The notes under the pieces are model-generated. The model was not told the origin of the DNA and made no database searches. It was given only the letters and a program-made list of their open reading frames with translations. Made by a program: the position numbers and the translations under genes. Below, piece after piece: positions 20,666 to 32,317 of a DNA stretch of 64,000 nucleotides. The first letter of the stretch is position 1; every line of letters starts with the position of its first letter. Origin of the DNA: Vibrio sp. FE10 (lineage in GTDB: Bacteria; Pseudomonadota; Gammaproteobacteria; Enterobacterales; Vibrionaceae); NCBI RefSeq assembly GCF_030297155.1, contig NZ_AP028067.1, forward strand, positions 2,914,001 to 2,978,000. The letters run 5' to 3'.

Positions 20666-21289
20666 CTAATCAATGCCAAGAATACGTTTTACTGGCTTAA
20701 AGCTTTTGCGGTAATGCTCTGTGACACCATGTTTTTCAATCGCTTCGAAATGCGCCTTGGTCGGGTAACCTTTATGTTGAGCAAAACCAAACTCTGGATG
20801 AAGTTTATCAAGTTCTTCCATCTCTTGGTCACGAACCACTTTAGCGATGATAGACGCTGCGCTGATTTCAGCAACTCGCAAGTCCCCTTTCACAATAGCC
20901 AAACCATCCATAGGTAATTCTGGAACACGGTTACCATCGATCAGAGCCATGTCTGGCTGAATGCTAAGCCCTGCAATGGCACGCTGCATCGCTACCATGG
21001 TTGCTTGTAGAATATTTAACTCATCAATTTCTTGTGGAGAGCAACGACCCACCGACCATGCCAGTGCTTTCTCTTTTATCTCAGGAAGCAGCATAAGGCG
21101 CTTCTTCTCAGACAATTTTTTTGAGTCGTTTAAGCCTTCAATGGGATTATTAGGATCGAGGATAACGGCCGCAGTCACGACATCACCCACTAATGGGCCA
21201 CGACCTACTTCATCCACACCAGCAAACAACTGGTAACCTTGAGGGTATTCAAACGGAGGAAGCTCTTTTTTCTCTTTTACTGCCATCAT
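20666..21289 (-). CDS. rnhB: Ribonuclease HII
   Basis: Cleaves RNA-DNA junctions and removes single ribonucleotides misincorporated in DNA. 207 residues, close to E. coli RnhB (198). The catalytic Asp-Glu pair is in [15 protein letters not shown]; further carboxylates lie in [28 protein letters not shown] and [17 protein letters not shown]. It sits between lpxB and dnaE as in E. coli. A second Met directly follows the first; either could start. Confidence 0.96.
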   Translation of the reverse strand: MMAVKEKKELPPFEYPQGYQLFAGVDEVGRGPLVGDVVTAAVILDPNNPIEGLNDSKKLSEKKRLMLLPEIKEKALAWSVGRCSPQEIDELNILQATMVAMQRAIAGLSIQPDMALIDGNRVPELPMDGLAIVKGDLRVAEISAASIIAKVVRDQEMEELDKLHPEFGFAQHKGYPTKAHFEAIEKHGVTEHYRKSFKPVKRILGID

Positions 21290-21319
21290 TATTCTCTTAA
21301 TGTTCTGTAAACAAGCGCT

Positions 21320-22516
21320 TTATGACTCAACAAACGGTCGGTTAATCAGTTTCAATACCGCGTTAGCCGCTTGTTTATCCGCGTCTTTACGGATCCAGTG
21401 ATGCATTTCAGTAAAGCGCTCAATCAGTGGAGTATTATCCGTTGAAAGCATCTTATCGACCGATGGGAAAAGGTAATCTGGGTGACACTCTTCAAGAATG
21501 TGTTCTTTTACGATTTCTTCACCCGCTAGGATATTCGGTAACGAGACAAATTCTGTGATCGACAATTTCTTCACGATATAGCCGGTGAGCTTGTTGACCT
21601 TGTAGCCTACAACCATCGGACGCTTAAGCAACATACATTCAAGCGCAACGGTACCAGAAGCTAATAGAACTGAGTCGGAAGCGGTAATTACGTTTCTCGC
21701 AGTATCTTCAACTAGCGTGAATTCCAACTCAGGCGCCGTCGCTTGCCAGATCTCGATAAACTGATTCTTACGCTGCTCATTAACCAAGGCAACAACAAAA
21801 TTAATATCAGGGTACTTCTGCTTAATACGCTGGCAGGTCTCGATAAATGGTTGAGCAATCAAGCTCATTTCACCACCACGGCTACCCGGTAATACCGCTA
21901 GCCACTGCTTATCTTGATCTAAGCCCAACAGTTCTCGAGCGTCTCGTTTACTCGGCTCCAAAGGAATCGCATCCGCCAACGTGTGGCCAACGAATTCACA
22001 GGCAACGTTATATTTATCATAAAACGCTTTTTCGAATGGCAGGAAAGCTAGGACTAAGTCAGTTGCCTTATCGATTTTAAAGATACGCTTTGGACGCCAA
22101 GCCCATACTGAAGGACTCACGTAATGCACTGTTTTGATGCCAGCGTTCTTAAGATCTAACTCAAGTCTCAGGTTGAAGTCAGGCGCATCAATACCAACAA
22201 ACACATCGGGTGGATTTTGAGTGAAATACTTAACCAATTCCGCTTTCACTTTGAGTAAACGAGGCAAACGTCCAAGTACTTCAACCAACCCCATCACAGC
22301 AAGCTCTTCCATTTCGAAAAGAGACTCACAACCAAGGGCTTTCATCTTGGGGCCGCCAATACCGACGAACTCGGCATTTGGGTATTGTGATTTAATCGCT
22401 TTAATAAAGCCTTCACCCAATGTGTCGCCAGAAAGTTCCCCAACAACGATGCCCACACGCAGTGGCTCGTTCGAAACAAAGTTCGAGGTGTTAGTTTGTG
22501 TATCTTGCTGTGCCAT
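21320..22516 (-). CDS. lpxB: Lipid-A-disaccharide synthase
   Basis: A glycosyltransferase (GT19) that joins UDP-2,3-diacylglucosamine and lipid X into the beta-1,6 disaccharide of lipid A at the inner membrane surface. 398 residues; E. coli has 382. Signatures include [61 protein letters not shown] and LPGSRGGE, with the sugar-nucleotide region [13 protein letters not shown]. About 16 polar residues precede the core ([13 protein letters not shown]). A terminator-like hairpin lies between lpxA and lpxB, so lpxB may rely on readthrough or a local promoter. Confidence 0.97.
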   Translation of the reverse strand: MAQQDTQTNTSNFVSNEPLRVGIVVGELSGDTLGEGFIKAIKSQYPNAEFVGIGGPKMKALGCESLFEMEELAVMGLVEVLGRLPRLLKVKAELVKYFTQNPPDVFVGIDAPDFNLRLELDLKNAGIKTVHYVSPSVWAWRPKRIFKIDKATDLVLAFLPFEKAFYDKYNVACEFVGHTLADAIPLEPSKRDARELLGLDQDKQWLAVLPGSRGGEMSLIAQPFIETCQRIKQKYPDINFVVALVNEQRKNQFIEIWQATAPELEFTLVEDTARNVITASDSVLLASGTVALECMLLKRPMVVGYKVNKLTGYIVKKLSITEFVSLPNILAGEEIVKEHILEECHPDYLFPSVDKMLSTDNTPLIERFTEMHHWIRKDADKQAANAVLKLINRPFVES

Positions 22517-22540
22517 AGTTTTCCCTTCTAGCCTAAAGCA

Positions 22541-22570
22541 AAAAAGACCGCCTAATGAGTAGCGATCTTT
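22541..22570 (-). terminator. Intrinsic terminator between lpxA and lpxB
   Basis: On the minus strand, AAAGATCGC pairs with GCGGTCTTT (one T-G wobble) around a 10-base loop, followed by more T residues. Confidence 0.7.
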
Positions 22571-22576
22571 TTGTTA

Positions 22577-22621
22577 TACCAATCTGAATAAGTAATTATT
22601 GTCATACTTGCGCTGATTGGT
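22577..22621. repeat. Inverted repeat between lpxA and lpxB
   Basis: TACCAATC and GATTGGTA bracket about 29 AT-rich bases, forming a potential stem-loop. The element resembles a short dispersed intergenic repeat, but only one copy is in this window, so this is not shown. Confidence 0.5.
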
Positions 22622-22639
22622 ACACAATCACATCAAGTA

Positions 22640-23428
22640 TTAACGAATAATACCGCGCTCAGAGTTCTCTAGCATTTCTAGCATAGGAGTAACCGAAGTA
22701 AACTCTTTCGCCATTTCAACTAAAGCCGCTTTCGCTTCTTCAAGTGTTTTACCTGAACGGTATAACTCTTTGTACGCTTTCTGTAGTGCACGAATCTCTG
22801 GTTTCTCAAACCCGTTACGCTTCAAGCCAACAAGGTTCAAACCAAATGGAGCTGCGTGGTTACCTTGAGCAAGTACGTAAGGGAGTACATCTTGAACAAC
22901 CGCAGAACAACCGCCAATGTACGCATAAGCGCCAATTGAACAGAACGGGTGAATCGCAGACAGTGCCATTACACCAGCGTAGTCGCCAACCGTCACGTGA
23001 CCGCCAAGGATAGCGTTGTTACCAATGTGAGTGTGGTTTCCAACGATTACATCATGCGCTACGTGAGCGTTTACACAAAGTAAGTTGTCGTCACCAATCA
23101 CTGTGGTTGCTTTATCTTGAGTCGTACCACGGTGGATCTGAACGGCTTCACGAATCACGTTGCGATCACCGATCACTACTGTTGTTTCTTCGCCGCCATA
23201 CTTCTTGTCTTGGTTTTCTTCACCAATCACAGCATGCGGGAAGATACGGTTTTCTTTACCAATGGTTGTGTGACCTTTAATCACAACGTGCGACATAATT
23301 TCTGTGTCGTCACCAATAGTCACAGTACCAGCAATGTAAGTGAAAGGCCCAACCGTCACGTTAGCACCGATAGTTACATCACCTTCGATTACTGCTGCCG
23401 GGTGAATTTTCGCTGTTTCATGAATCAT
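22640..23428 (-). CDS. lpxA: UDP-N-acetylglucosamine acyltransferase
   Basis: Transfers beta-hydroxyacyl from acyl-ACP to UDP-GlcNAc, the first step of lipid A synthesis. The start at 23428 gives 262 residues, exactly the E. coli length. An open frame extends seven codons further, but that would overlap fabZ. A left-handed beta-helix is read from hexapeptide repeats ([24 protein letters not shown]). The catalytic His is in [14 protein letters not shown]. The C-terminal helical domain follows ([19 protein letters not shown]). The gene starts 2 bases after the fabZ stop codon, indicating tight coupling. Confidence 0.97.
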   Translation of the reverse strand: MIHETAKIHPAAVIEGDVTIGANVTVGPFTYIAGTVTIGDDTEIMSHVVIKGHTTIGKENRIFPHAVIGEENQDKKYGGEETTVVIGDRNVIREAVQIHRGTTQDKATTVIGDDNLLCVNAHVAHDVIVGNHTHIGNNAILGGHVTVGDYAGVMALSAIHPFCSIGAYAYIGGCSAVVQDVLPYVLAQGNHAAPFGLNLVGLKRNGFEKPEIRALQKAYKELYRSGKTLEEAKAALVEMAKEFTSVTPMLEMLENSERGIIR

Positions 23429-23429
23429 A

Positions 23430-23882
23430 TTAAAACTCTCTACGAGCACATTTAAGTTCAGCTGAACACACTACAGCGCCGTCAACTTTAGCCACACCGT
23501 TAAATGATGCAATACCACGACGTTCTTTTAGGAACTCAACTTCGATAACCAATTGGTCACCAGGTACCACTGGCTTACGGAATTTTGCTTTATCGACACT
23601 TGCGAAGTAGTAAAGTTCGTTGCCAGAAGGCGCACCAAAAGATTTAAATGCAAGAAGACCTGTAGCTTGAGCCATTGCTTCTAAGATCAACACGCCCGGG
23701 AATACAGGAAGCTGTGGGAAGTGCCCTGTGAACTGAGGCTCATTAACAGAAACATTCTTAATCGCGGTCAGTGTTTTTTCTTTTTCAAAGCTAGTCACAC
23801 GATCAACCATTAAGAATGGGTAGCGATGAGGTAATAGTTCCTGAATTTCAGTAATGTTCATCGTTGTCTGTTCAGTAGTCAA
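23430..23882 (-). CDS. fabZ: 3-hydroxyacyl-ACP dehydratase
   Basis: Dehydrates beta-hydroxyacyl-ACP in fatty-acid elongation, competing with LpxA for hydroxymyristoyl-ACP. 150 residues, normal for FabZ. The hotdog fold signatures [26 protein letters not shown] (catalytic His) and [11 protein letters not shown] (catalytic Glu) are all there. The competition between FabZ and LpxA for substrate makes this gene order meaningful. A terminator hairpin lies upstream, after lpxD. Confidence 0.97.
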   Translation of the reverse strand: MTTEQTTMNITEIQELLPHRYPFLMVDRVTSFEKEKTLTAIKNVSVNEPQFTGHFPQLPVFPGVLILEAMAQATGLLAFKSFGAPSGNELYYFASVDKAKFRKPVVPGDQLVIEVEFLKERRGIASFNGVAKVDGAVVCSAELKCARREF

Positions 23883-23931
23883 AGTCGTATTCCTATATAT
23901 ATTCTTTATTTAATTAGAAGGATTATAAACG

Positions 23932-23960
23932 AAAAAGACTCGCTGTACGCGAGCCTTTTA
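23932..23960 (-). terminator. Intrinsic terminator between lpxD and fabZ
   Basis: On the minus strand AAAGGCTCGC pairs with GCGAGTCTTT (one G-T wobble) around a 5-base loop and runs into TTTTCG. Confidence 0.7.
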
Positions 23961-23975
23961 TTAGAAATGCTGGAA

Positions 23976-25007
23976 TTATGATTCCGCGCTCTTCTCGATA
24001 AGTTTTTCAACGGTTTTCAAACGCTTGTTCATTTCATCAATTCGATGTACACGCGTTGCTGTTTTACGCCAATCTTTGTTTGGCTGTAAAGGAATACCTG
24101 AAGAGTACATACCTTTCTCAGTGATGCTGCGCATTACCATCCCCATACCGGTGATTGTAACGCCGTCAACGATTTCAATGTGACCATTAATCACACAACC
24201 GCCACCAATAATACAGTACTTACCTATCGTAGTGCTGCCAGCCACAATAGTACCACCCGCAAGGGCTGAACCATATCCGATGTGAACATTGTGAGCAATT
24301 TGTAGTTGGTTATCTAAGATAACGTTGTCTTCAATCACTGTATCGTCCAACGCGCCACGGTCGATGGTAGTACACGCGCCAATTTCTACACGATTACCAA
24401 CGCGAACCGAACCGACTTGAGGGATCTTAACCCACTCACCTTTCTCGTTCGCATAACCAAAGCCATCAGAACCAATCACGGTACTTGATTGAATCAGACA
24501 CGCAGTGCCAATGATCACTTCATGATAAATGCTTACATTAGCCCAAAGCTTAGTGCCTGCGCCAATTTGAGCATTCTTACCAATAAAACAACCAGCACCA
24601 ATGATCACGTCATCACCAAGGACAACACCAGATTCAATCACAGCATTTGCACCAATAGACACGTTTTGTCCAATGGTTGCATCACCAGAGATTGAAGCTG
24701 AATCAGCGATAGCCGCAGCCGGTGCAGGGGTAATGTCCAGCGCTTGAGCAACTTTAGCAAAAGCAACATAAGGGTCATTAACCACTATTACATTGGTTTT
24801 ACACAGTTCGCGTTCACTCTCTTTAACCATAATAGCGGATGCTTTACAGTCACCTAGGTGTTTGCTGTACTTCACGTTAGAAAGGAACGTAATGTTTCCT
24901 TCTAGCGCTTTATCCATAGGAGCAACCGCTGAAACAGTAATAGTACCGTCTCCGTGTAGCTCTCCCCCGGTAATCGTTGCCAGTTCGGCTAAAGTCAGAT
25001 TCTTCAT
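23976..25007 (-). CDS. lpxD: UDP-3-O-(3-hydroxymyristoyl)glucosamine N-acyltransferase
   Basis: Adds the N-linked hydroxyacyl chain, the third step of lipid A synthesis. 343 residues (341 in E. coli). The N-terminal uridine-binding domain (1-100) precedes a hexapeptide beta-helix ([18 protein letters not shown] onward). The catalytic His is in [18 protein letters not shown], and a C-terminal helix ([18 protein letters not shown]) binds ACP. The start lies 5 bases past the skp stop, indicating coupling. Confidence 0.97.
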   Translation of the reverse strand: MKNLTLAELATITGGELHGDGTITVSAVAPMDKALEGNITFLSNVKYSKHLGDCKASAIMVKESERELCKTNVIVVNDPYVAFAKVAQALDITPAPAAAIADSASISGDATIGQNVSIGANAVIESGVVLGDDVIIGAGCFIGKNAQIGAGTKLWANVSIYHEVIIGTACLIQSSTVIGSDGFGYANEKGEWVKIPQVGSVRVGNRVEIGACTTIDRGALDDTVIEDNVILDNQLQIAHNVHIGYGSALAGGTIVAGSTTIGKYCIIGGGCVINGHIEIVDGVTITGMGMVMRSITEKGMYSSGIPLQPNKDWRKTATRVHRIDEMNKRLKTVEKLIEKSAES

Positions 25008-25012
25008 AAAAC

Positions 25013-25522
25013 TTATTTCAGTGCTTTAATTACTTTCTCAGAGATGTTGTATTCTGGCTTGCCATATTGCAGAGCTTGAATATCAACAATCATGTCGTAG
25101 CCTTCTTTCTCTGCAACTTTTGTTACAGCATCTTGAATCACTTTGAATAGCTTCTGCTTCTCTTGTGCTTCACGACGTTGGCTTGCTTTTTCTAGTGCTT
25201 GAGCTTTGATTTTGTACTTGCTGTCGAGTTGACCAACTTCGATACGAAGCTTTTCAATTTCATCAGGACCTAGCAATTCACCATCACGCTTAAGCTTTTC
25301 GATCTTGGTCTTCGCTTCAGCTTGGATGCTTTGAAGCTCAGCCGCTTTATCTTTGAACTCTTCCTGCATTTTTTGAAGAACAACTTCACGCTGAGGTAGA
25401 GCCTGGAATACTTGTGCAGTGTTTACATAACCCACTTTTTGCGCAGCTTCTGCAGCTGTTGCAAAGAAAGAAGAGCTAAGAACTACAAGGCCTAAACCTG
25501 CTGCTTTAATCATATTTTTCAA
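25013..25522 (-). CDS. skp: Periplasmic chaperone Skp (OmpH)
   Basis: Holds unfolded outer-membrane proteins during their transit to the BAM complex. 169 residues. The signal peptide ends at ATAAEA, with mature protein [14 protein letters not shown]. The long helical tentacles (residues 45-125) are dense in Lys, Glu and Gln. The gene is 18 bases after bamA, as in E. coli, and encodes BamA's functional partner. Confidence 0.96.
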   Translation of the reverse strand: MKNMIKAAGLGLVVLSSSFFATAAEAAQKVGYVNTAQVFQALPQREVVLQKMQEEFKDKAAELQSIQAEAKTKIEKLKRDGELLGPDEIEKLRIEVGQLDSKYKIKAQALEKASQRREAQEKQKLFKVIQDAVTKVAEKEGYDMIVDIQALQYGKPEYNISEKVIKALK

Positions 25523-25540
25523 AATATTGTCCTTTAAATA

Positions 25541-27946
25541 TTAGAAAGTTCTACCAATGGTAAATGTGAAGAATTCCTCATCATCACCTTCGTAAATTTT
25601 AACTGGTTTCGCTAGAGAGAAAACCAGTGGGCCCATCGGAGACATCCACTGAAGGGCTGCACCATAAGATGAACGGTAATTGGTTGGATCTGAGTAATCG
25701 TAGTAGTACTGGCTGCCACTGTTAGGTGCGCCACGGTCTACGAACTCGGTATCCCATACACTTGCCATGTCGAAGAAGACACTGGTTCGAATTTGGCTAC
25801 GCGCTTCATCAGAAGCAAACGGTGTAGGTACAATTAACTCTAAACTCGCCAAAGCAACCGCGTTACCACCAACCGAGTCATCGGTAGCAGAATCGTATGT
25901 AGGGTTGTTACCCGTGCTGTTTCCGTAAACGGCTTTTGGACCAGCTGAGTTAGAACCAAAGCCACGCAGCGTCGTAAAACCACCCGCGTAGTAGTTCTCG
26001 TAGAATGGGAACAAGTTATCATTACCATCCGTTTGACCATAACCATTACCATAGCCTAATCGGCCACGCATCAATAGTGTGAACTCATGCTTTTTGGTCA
26101 GCGGGATGTAATGTTTTACATCGTACTGCGCTTTGAAGTACTTAGCATCAGAGCCCGGTACCGTCATTTTAGCAAAAGCACGTTGGTGGTTACCTTCTGT
26201 AGGGAAGAAACCACGGTTAAGGTTGTTACGAGTCCAAGAAATATTGATATCGAAGTCATCGGTTAGGATGTGTTCGTCACCATATTGGTCAATACTTCTC
26301 GCGAACTGTTCAACTTGGATATAAGTCGGAACGTTACCGATCTTGTTGTGCGTGTAGCCTACGCCAAATTCGATACGGTTAAGCTCATCCACAGGGAAAC
26401 CCCATGTTAGGCTCGTACCATAACTTTGGTTGGTATAGTCGACGATACCCGCTTCAGATGCTTCAAACTCGTTGTAGAAGATCTTACCGCCCAAACTCAC
26501 ACCATCAAGGTTCCAGTATGGGTCACGGTAGTCCAAGCTCACGTTCTTTTGGTAATCGTTCATCATTGCGCTTACGCCAACGCGGTTACCAGAACCAGCA
26601 AAGTTGTCTTGTTGTAGACCAACTTGGAAGCTCACACCCGATTCAGTACCGTAGCCGACACCAAAGTTAATGCTGCCTGAGTTTGCTTCTTTAACGTTGT
26701 AAACCAAATCAACTTGATCGTCACTACCAGGAACACGTACTGTTTGTACATCAACCGTTTCGAAGAAACCTAGACGGTTAAGTCGGCTCTTACCTGTATC
26801 AATCGATCGAGAGTTAAGCCAGCTGCCTTCCATTTGACGCATTTCACGACGTAGAACTTCATCTTTAGTCGAGTTGTTACCCGTAAATCGAATATCACGA
26901 ACGTAGATACGGCTGCCCGCTTCGACATTGATAACAAGCGAAACTTCTTTGGTCTCATCATCGAATTCAGGAATAGTACGAACTTGTGGGTAGGCATAGC
27001 CTGACTCACCAAGAATTCGCTTAACGCCTTCTTCTAAAGACGTTACAGAAGAGCCGTTGTACGTGTCGCCATCTTCAAATGGCACTAATGCATCAAAGTC
27101 AGCCTCACGGCCAATTAGCTCACCACGAAACGCGACATCTTTAACTGTGTATGCTTCGCCTTCATCAATACCCAGCGTGATGTAAACGCCTTTCTTGTCT
27201 GGAGAGATCGCTACTTGTGTCGAATCCACCTTAAACTTAAGGTAACCACGGTCAAGATAGTAAGATTTCAGAGCTTCGATATCACCCGCTAACACTTGCT
27301 TCTGGTATTTTTCATCGGCAAGGAAGTTCCACCACGCAACATCTACGTTTAGGTTAAAACGGCTAAGAAGTTCAGCATCAGAATAGACTTCGTTTCCGAT
27401 AAAGTTGATTTGCTGAATCTTCGCAGATACGCCTTCAGTGAACACAAACTTAAGGTCAGAACGGTTACGTGGCAATGGAGTCACAACCGCTTTTACTGTC
27501 GCGTTGTATTTACCTACGCTGTAATAAAAATCTTCTAAGCCTTTCTCGATGTTACTCAGCGTTGTACGGTCAAGCGCTTCACCTTCACGAACACCAGATG
27601 CATCTAGGTTCTGTTGAAGTTGCTCTTCTTTAATCGCTTTGTTACCCGAGAATGAAATGCTTGCGATGGTTGGTCGTTCTTTTACTTGAACAATCAATAC
27701 ACCTTCATCACGGAGTACTTTAACGTCCTCAAAGTTACCGGAAGCATATAATGCACGAATGATCTCAGATACATCGCCTTCTTCTACTTGATCGCCAATA
27801 CGCACCGGCATTTTCAGTAGAGCAGCACCAAGTGCAACACGCTGTAAACCTTCGATCTTAATATCTTGAACTACAAAGTTTTGTGCTCCGTTCGCAGCCA
27901 CACTAGTGGCCAATAGACTTGCGAACAGAATTTGCTTAATCGCCAT
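25541..27946 (-). CDS. bamA: Outer membrane protein assembly factor BamA
   Basis: The essential insertase of the BAM complex for outer-membrane beta-barrels. 801 residues (810 in E. coli). The signal peptide ends near ANGAQ, and mature QNFVVQDIKIEGLQRV begins POTRA1. Five POTRA repeats fill about 22-420; the barrel follows, with the L6 motif LRGF (E. coli VRGF) in GGFTTLRGFGSNSAGP, and the C-terminal Phe of FTIGRTF is the usual outer-membrane signal. The Gly-rich strand EANSGSINFGVGYG marks the first barrel strand. Skp and RseP flank it. Confidence 0.98.
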   Translation of the reverse strand: MAIKQILFASLLATSVAANGAQNFVVQDIKIEGLQRVALGAALLKMPVRIGDQVEEGDVSEIIRALYASGNFEDVKVLRDEGVLIVQVKERPTIASISFSGNKAIKEEQLQQNLDASGVREGEALDRTTLSNIEKGLEDFYYSVGKYNATVKAVVTPLPRNRSDLKFVFTEGVSAKIQQINFIGNEVYSDAELLSRFNLNVDVAWWNFLADEKYQKQVLAGDIEALKSYYLDRGYLKFKVDSTQVAISPDKKGVYITLGIDEGEAYTVKDVAFRGELIGREADFDALVPFEDGDTYNGSSVTSLEEGVKRILGESGYAYPQVRTIPEFDDETKEVSLVINVEAGSRIYVRDIRFTGNNSTKDEVLRREMRQMEGSWLNSRSIDTGKSRLNRLGFFETVDVQTVRVPGSDDQVDLVYNVKEANSGSINFGVGYGTESGVSFQVGLQQDNFAGSGNRVGVSAMMNDYQKNVSLDYRDPYWNLDGVSLGGKIFYNEFEASEAGIVDYTNQSYGTSLTWGFPVDELNRIEFGVGYTHNKIGNVPTYIQVEQFARSIDQYGDEHILTDDFDINISWTRNNLNRGFFPTEGNHQRAFAKMTVPGSDAKYFKAQYDVKHYIPLTKKHEFTLLMRGRLGYGNGYGQTDGNDNLFPFYENYYAGGFTTLRGFGSNSAGPKAVYGNSTGNNPTYDSATDDSVGGNAVALASLELIVPTPFASDEARSQIRTSVFFDMASVWDTEFVDRGAPNSGSQYYYDYSDPTNYRSSYGAALQWMSPMGPLVFSLAKPVKIYEGDDEEFFTFTIGRTF

Positions 27947-27994
27947 ACTTATTCTAATTATTCCTTGCTACTAACAATGTCTGTAAGAAACCAT

Positions 27995-29353
27995 TTACAG
28001 ACGAGTAAAATCGTTAAATATTGCCAGAGCCATCAAAGAGAAGATAATTGCACTTCCCAGTCGATACCCTATCTCCTGAACTTTCTCAGGAACGGGCTTA
28101 CGAGTAATGGCTTCAATAGCGAAAAAGAGCAAATGTCCGCCATCAAGCATAGGCAGCGGAACCAAATTAATGATACCTAAGTTAACACTGATCAAAGCCA
28201 AAAAGCCCAAGAAGTAAACCAGACCATAATCGGCGGTTGTACCTGCACCTTTGGCAATCGAAATTGGGCCACTTAGGTTATTTAAGCCAACATCACCAAC
28301 GATGAGCTTTTTAAGCATTGTCAGCGTCAAACCAATGATCTGACCTGTTTTATCAAATGCTTTTCCTACAGACTCAATTACACCAAATTGTAACTCAAAG
28401 CGATAATCTTCTGGCCATTCTGCGACTTCTGGAGCAATACCCGCATAGCCGATTGTTGAACCATCAGAAAGCTCGCGACTTTTTGGAGTAAGAACCAATT
28501 GCTGCTTCACACCATTTCGCAACACGCTGACGTTTATCGAGGTTTCCGGATTCGCTCGAATTAACTCAACTACCGATTGCCACTGTTCAATAGGTTGATC
28601 ATTAATTTCGACAATTTTATCACCCGCTTCGAATCCTGCAGAGTATGCAGCACCGTCTTCAATAATTTGAGCGAGCGTTGTCGATATTTCTGGCGAATAC
28701 GGTCTAAAACCAAGCGTTGTCATTGCAGATTCAGTTTCTGGGTTAAACGACCAGTCTGAAATGTCCAATGTCATTTGTTGCTCAAAGCCAATATCATCTG
28801 GAGAAGAAACCGTTACAGTCATGGATTGATCACCAATATGTGATATCAAACCCATGTTTACTGATTCCCAATCTGCGGTTTTGATTCCTGAAATAGATTT
28901 AAGTTCCATTCCACTTTCAATTCCGGCTTGTGCCACGATAGATTGAGGAATGACTTCTCCAATTACCGGTTTAACCGCTGGTACACCGATCAAAAATACT
29001 AACCAATACGCAAACACCGCAAAGATAAAGTTAAATGCAGGACCTGCACCCACTATCGCTGTTCGTTTCCATAACGGCTTCTTATCAAAAGCGTATTGCT
29101 GCTCTTCGTCAGAAAGGTCGTCAACACGACCATCAAGCATTTTAACGTAGCCGCCTAATGGAATCACTGACAAGCTGTATTCCGTGCCATCACGGCCAAC
29201 TTTGCTCCAGATTGATTTACCAAAACCAATCGAAAATTTTTCGACTTTTACACCACAACGGCGAGCAACCCAGAAGTGTCCAAACTCATGAACAGCGACC
29301 AGAATGCCAAGCGCTACAATAAAAGATGCGAAGTTCCACAGAATTCCACTCAT
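27995..29353 (-). CDS. rseP: Site-2 intramembrane metalloprotease RseP
   Basis: Makes the second cut in RseA to release sigma-E under envelope stress. 452 residues (450 in E. coli). The zinc motif VHEFGHFW is in the first membrane helix. Two tandem PDZ domains occupy about 115-310 (for example [20 protein letters not shown]). The third zinc ligand is in [11 protein letters not shown]. The start overlaps the dxr stop by 4 bases (ATGA), typical of translational coupling. Next to bamA, it links assembly failures to sigma-E. Confidence 0.97.
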   Translation of the reverse strand: MSGILWNFASFIVALGILVAVHEFGHFWVARRCGVKVEKFSIGFGKSIWSKVGRDGTEYSLSVIPLGGYVKMLDGRVDDLSDEEQQYAFDKKPLWKRTAIVGAGPAFNFIFAVFAYWLVFLIGVPAVKPVIGEVIPQSIVAQAGIESGMELKSISGIKTADWESVNMGLISHIGDQSMTVTVSSPDDIGFEQQMTLDISDWSFNPETESAMTTLGFRPYSPEISTTLAQIIEDGAAYSAGFEAGDKIVEINDQPIEQWQSVVELIRANPETSINVSVLRNGVKQQLVLTPKSRELSDGSTIGYAGIAPEVAEWPEDYRFELQFGVIESVGKAFDKTGQIIGLTLTMLKKLIVGDVGLNNLSGPISIAKGAGTTADYGLVYFLGFLALISVNLGIINLVPLPMLDGGHLLFFAIEAITRKPVPEKVQEIGYRLGSAIIFSLMALAIFNDFTRL

Positions 29354-30558
29354 GCTAGCTGCTCTTTAATAAATTGAATGGCTATTTGACGAGACATATT
29401 ATCGAGCTCAAGAAGGCTTTCCAAGCTATCTAAGCCCTCAGAGTTATATTGTTCACATACTTTGCTCATAACATGCTCGTTAATGATAGCAATATCGGTA
29501 AACTTCACTTGATTGTTCAAGAAAGCATCGACTGCAATTTCGTTTGCCGCATTAATTGCTGTTGTCGCATGCTGACCTAAGTAGCACGCTTCGATCGCTA
29601 ATCTCAAACATGGGTAACGAGTTAAATCAGGCTCTAAGAATGTCAGCTCGCCAATCTTAGTGAAGTCCAACGGCTTAACACCCGCTTCAGTACGATCAGG
29701 GTAAGACATAGTCAGAGCGATGGGTGTCGCCATATCGGGTTCGCCCATTTGAGCCAGTACCGAGCCATCTTTGTACTGAACCATAGAATGAATCACAGAC
29801 TGAGGATGGATAATGACTTTGAGTTGCTCTTGAGAGGCATTAAATAACCACTTAGCCTCAATGTACTCTAAGCCTTTATTCATCATAGTTGCTGAATCAA
29901 CAGAGATCTTAGGTCCCATTGACCAGTTAGGGTGTGCAATAGCACGCTCAGGCGTAACGGATTCAAGCTCTGCAACATCGGTATAGCGGAAAGGACCACC
30001 AGAACCCGTCAAGAGAATATTGTTGATACCGTTCTCTTCCAGATTACAACGACCTAGATTGGTTTGTACGTTTTGCGGTAGGCATTGAAAGATAGCATTG
30101 TGCTCACTATCTACAGGAAGTAGCTCAGCGCCATATTTTTCTACTGCGTCGATGAACAGCTGCCCTGACATTACTAAGGCTTCTTTATTAGCCAGTAAGA
30201 TACGTTTGCCAGCTTTAACTGCCGACATAGTAGGAAGCAGACCTGCCGCCCCAACAATCGCGGCCATTACAGTATCGACTTCTTTTAAAGAAGCGACCTG
30301 ACACATCCCTTCAGGGCCAGAGAGTACCTCTGTTTTAGGATGGCTGGCAGACAAAATTTCAGCTAATCGAGACGCTGCATCTGGGCACGCCATAGCTACA
30401 TAGCTAGGGTTCCACTTTTCAACTAACGCCAACATCTTGTCGACATTCGAACCTGCTGCTAGTGCGACAACTGAATAGAGCGTCGGGTTTTTCTCGACCA
30501 CTTTCAGTGTACTTGCACCAATAGAACCTGTAGCACCAAGGATAGTTAGATTTCGCAT
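29350..30558 (-). CDS. dxr: 1-deoxy-D-xylulose 5-phosphate reductoisomerase
   Basis: Makes 2-C-methylerythritol 4-phosphate, the committed step of the MEP isoprenoid pathway that feeds UppS. I use the Met at 30558 ([14 protein letters not shown]), which gives 402 residues; an open frame extends 13 codons further without homology. Signatures: [10 protein letters not shown] (NADPH), [22 protein letters not shown] (metal and substrate), GSGGPFR and the [19 protein letters not shown] catalytic region. It overlaps rseP. Confidence 0.97.
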   Translation of the reverse strand: MRNLTILGATGSIGASTLKVVEKNPTLYSVVALAAGSNVDKMLALVEKWNPSYVAMACPDAASRLAEILSASHPKTEVLSGPEGMCQVASLKEVDTVMAAIVGAAGLLPTMSAVKAGKRILLANKEALVMSGQLFIDAVEKYGAELLPVDSEHNAIFQCLPQNVQTNLGRCNLEENGINNILLTGSGGPFRYTDVAELESVTPERAIAHPNWSMGPKISVDSATMMNKGLEYIEAKWLFNASQEQLKVIIHPQSVIHSMVQYKDGSVLAQMGEPDMATPIALTMSYPDRTEAGVKPLDFTKIGELTFLEPDLTRYPCLRLAIEACYLGQHATTAINAANEIAVDAFLNNQVKFTDIAIINEHVMSKVCEQYNSEGLDSLESLLELDNMSRQIAIQFIKEQLA

Positions 30559-30608
30559 CGCATATGACCGTAGAAATGTAATAAAGGGCAGAATCACTGC
30601 CCTTTCTA

Positions 30609-31451
30609 TTAGAATGCTAAATAAAGCAGAGCAAAGACAGGGAATGCAGCCGTTAAGCTATCTATTCTATCAAGTATACCACCATGACCAGGAATCAGAT
30701 TACTGCTGTCCTTGACCCCGGAAACACGCTTAAACATGCTTTCAACAAGATCACCAAGAACAGAGATAACAACCGTCACGAGGGTGATAACAATCATGTG
30801 AAGAGGACTGGTAAACTGGATATCAAACAAATCAGCAAAGATCCAAGCCACGATCACCGCAGTAATAATACCGCCAATAAGACCTTCAATCGTCTTATTT
30901 GGGCTTACCGCTGGCGCCATCTTACGTTTACCAAAACTCTTACCTGAGAAGTATGCGCCGCTATCTGCAGCCCACACGAGCAAGCAAACAAACATCACTA
31001 GCTTTGCACCATGGTAAGGATCTGCATCGATACCGTTAGCACGCAGAATCACCACACTCCAAAAGAATGGCAGCAGAGTAAGTAATCCAAAGCCGTGTCT
31101 AAGAATAGAAGAATCTTTCCATGCTGGCATAGACTTAGGATAAGTCACCGCCATACCACTCGCTATCACCCACCAAATCGAGCCAATACTAAGAATGGCG
31201 TAGTGAGCACTAGAAAGGTTGTTAAGGCTAAATGCATCAAAAGGGATAAAAGCAAAACTGGCAGCACTAACCACAACCGTTGGAATCAACGCTAAATAGC
31301 GCGATTTGCTTTCAACAAACTGAGTCCACTCCCAAAAGCCCAATAGCGTAATGACCGCTAATGAAAGTATAAATGTGGGAAGTGATAACTCGAAAATACC
31401 TAGAATAACTAGGGGAGCCAAAATCAACGCCGTAATAATTCGTTGTTTCAA
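30609..31451 (-). CDS. cdsA: Phosphatidate cytidylyltransferase (CDP-diglyceride synthase)
   Basis: Converts phosphatidic acid and CTP to CDP-diacylglycerol, the precursor of all major phospholipids. 280 residues with about eight membrane helices. The C-terminal signature is [18 protein letters not shown], preceded by the cytidylyl region [13 protein letters not shown]. It lies between uppS and dxr, as in E. coli. Confidence 0.96.
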   Translation of the reverse strand: MKQRIITALILAPLVILGIFELSLPTFILSLAVITLLGFWEWTQFVESKSRYLALIPTVVVSAASFAFIPFDAFSLNNLSSAHYAILSIGSIWWVIASGMAVTYPKSMPAWKDSSILRHGFGLLTLLPFFWSVVILRANGIDADPYHGAKLVMFVCLLVWAADSGAYFSGKSFGKRKMAPAVSPNKTIEGLIGGIITAVIVAWIFADLFDIQFTSPLHMIVITLVTVVISVLGDLVESMFKRVSGVKDSSNLIPGHGGILDRIDSLTAAFPVFALLYLAF

Positions 31452-31466
31452 ACCAAAAAATCCTTA

Positions 31467-32219
31467 TTAACTGTCCATCAGAGCTTTAATCTGCTCACCA
31501 GTGCATCCAAAACGACGCTCACGGTTTACAAACCAAGTCACAGCTTCTACTAAGCTGTCTTCATTAAAGTCTGGCCAGAATTGTTCAGTGAAATACATTT
31601 CAGCGTAAGCCAATTGCCAAAGCATAAAGTTACTAATGCGACATTCACCACTGGTGCGAATCAGCAGATCAACCTCAGGAATATCAGACATTGTTAGGTG
31701 CTGTGTAATCATAGCTTCATCAATGTCTTCTACATTAATATCACCAGACTTTACCTGCTGAGCAATAGAGGTCATTGCTTGCTGAATATCCCATTTACCG
31801 CCGTAGTTAGCAGCAATATTGATAACCATACCGGTATTAGCGCTAGTCAAAGCCTCAGCTTCTTCTATCTTCTTTTGTAGTCGATCATTGAAACGACTTT
31901 TATCACCAATAACACGAAGTTGTAGATTATTTTTATGAAGCTTTTTTACTTCACTAGAGAGGACTGAGATAAACAGTTCCATCAAAATACCGACTTCTTC
32001 TTCTGGTCGACGCCAGTTCTCGCTGCTAAATGCAAAAAGTGTAACAGCTTTGATGCCAAGTCTGGCAGCAGAAGAGATGGTTTTTCGAACGGCTTGAACA
32101 CCGTTTTTATGGCCAAAGACGCGAGGCTTGCCCTGAGCTTTTGCCCAGCGGCCATTACCATCCATAATGATAGCAATGTGTTTAGGAAGAGAGTCTGTGA
32201 ACGCTTGAGAATTATGCAT
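31467..32219 (-). CDS. uppS: Undecaprenyl diphosphate synthase
   Basis: Makes the C55 lipid carrier for peptidoglycan and O-antigen by cis-prenyl addition. Started at the ATG at 32219 (MHNSQAF), the protein is 250 residues; a TTG at 32234 would add five residues. The catalytic Asp is in [13 protein letters not shown], and [18 protein letters not shown] and [15 protein letters not shown] follow; the usual family reading of the last motif is SGE-RISNFLLWQ. It sits after frr with a terminator in between. Confidence 0.96.
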   Translation of the reverse strand: MHNSQAFTDSLPKHIAIIMDGNGRWAKAQGKPRVFGHKNGVQAVRKTISSAARLGIKAVTLFAFSSENWRRPEEEVGILMELFISVLSSEVKKLHKNNLQLRVIGDKSRFNDRLQKKIEEAEALTSANTGMVINIAANYGGKWDIQQAMTSIAQQVKSGDINVEDIDEAMITQHLTMSDIPEVDLLIRTSGECRISNFMLWQLAYAEMYFTEQFWPDFNEDSLVEAVTWFVNRERRFGCTGEQIKALMDS

Positions 32220-32260
32220 AAAAGAGTGAATCAAATTCTAATAGTCGAACAGAGTAGCAT

Positions 32261-32293
32261 AAAAAAACGCTGAACAGTGAGTACAGCGTTTTT
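32261..32293 (-). terminator. Intrinsic terminator between frr and uppS
   Basis: AAAAACGCTG (32263-32272) pairs with CAGCGTTTTT (32284-32293), loop 11 bases, with a T tract on the minus strand. Confidence 0.85.
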
Positions 32294-32317
32294 CCGGTAA
32301 GTAAAGAATATGGGAAA

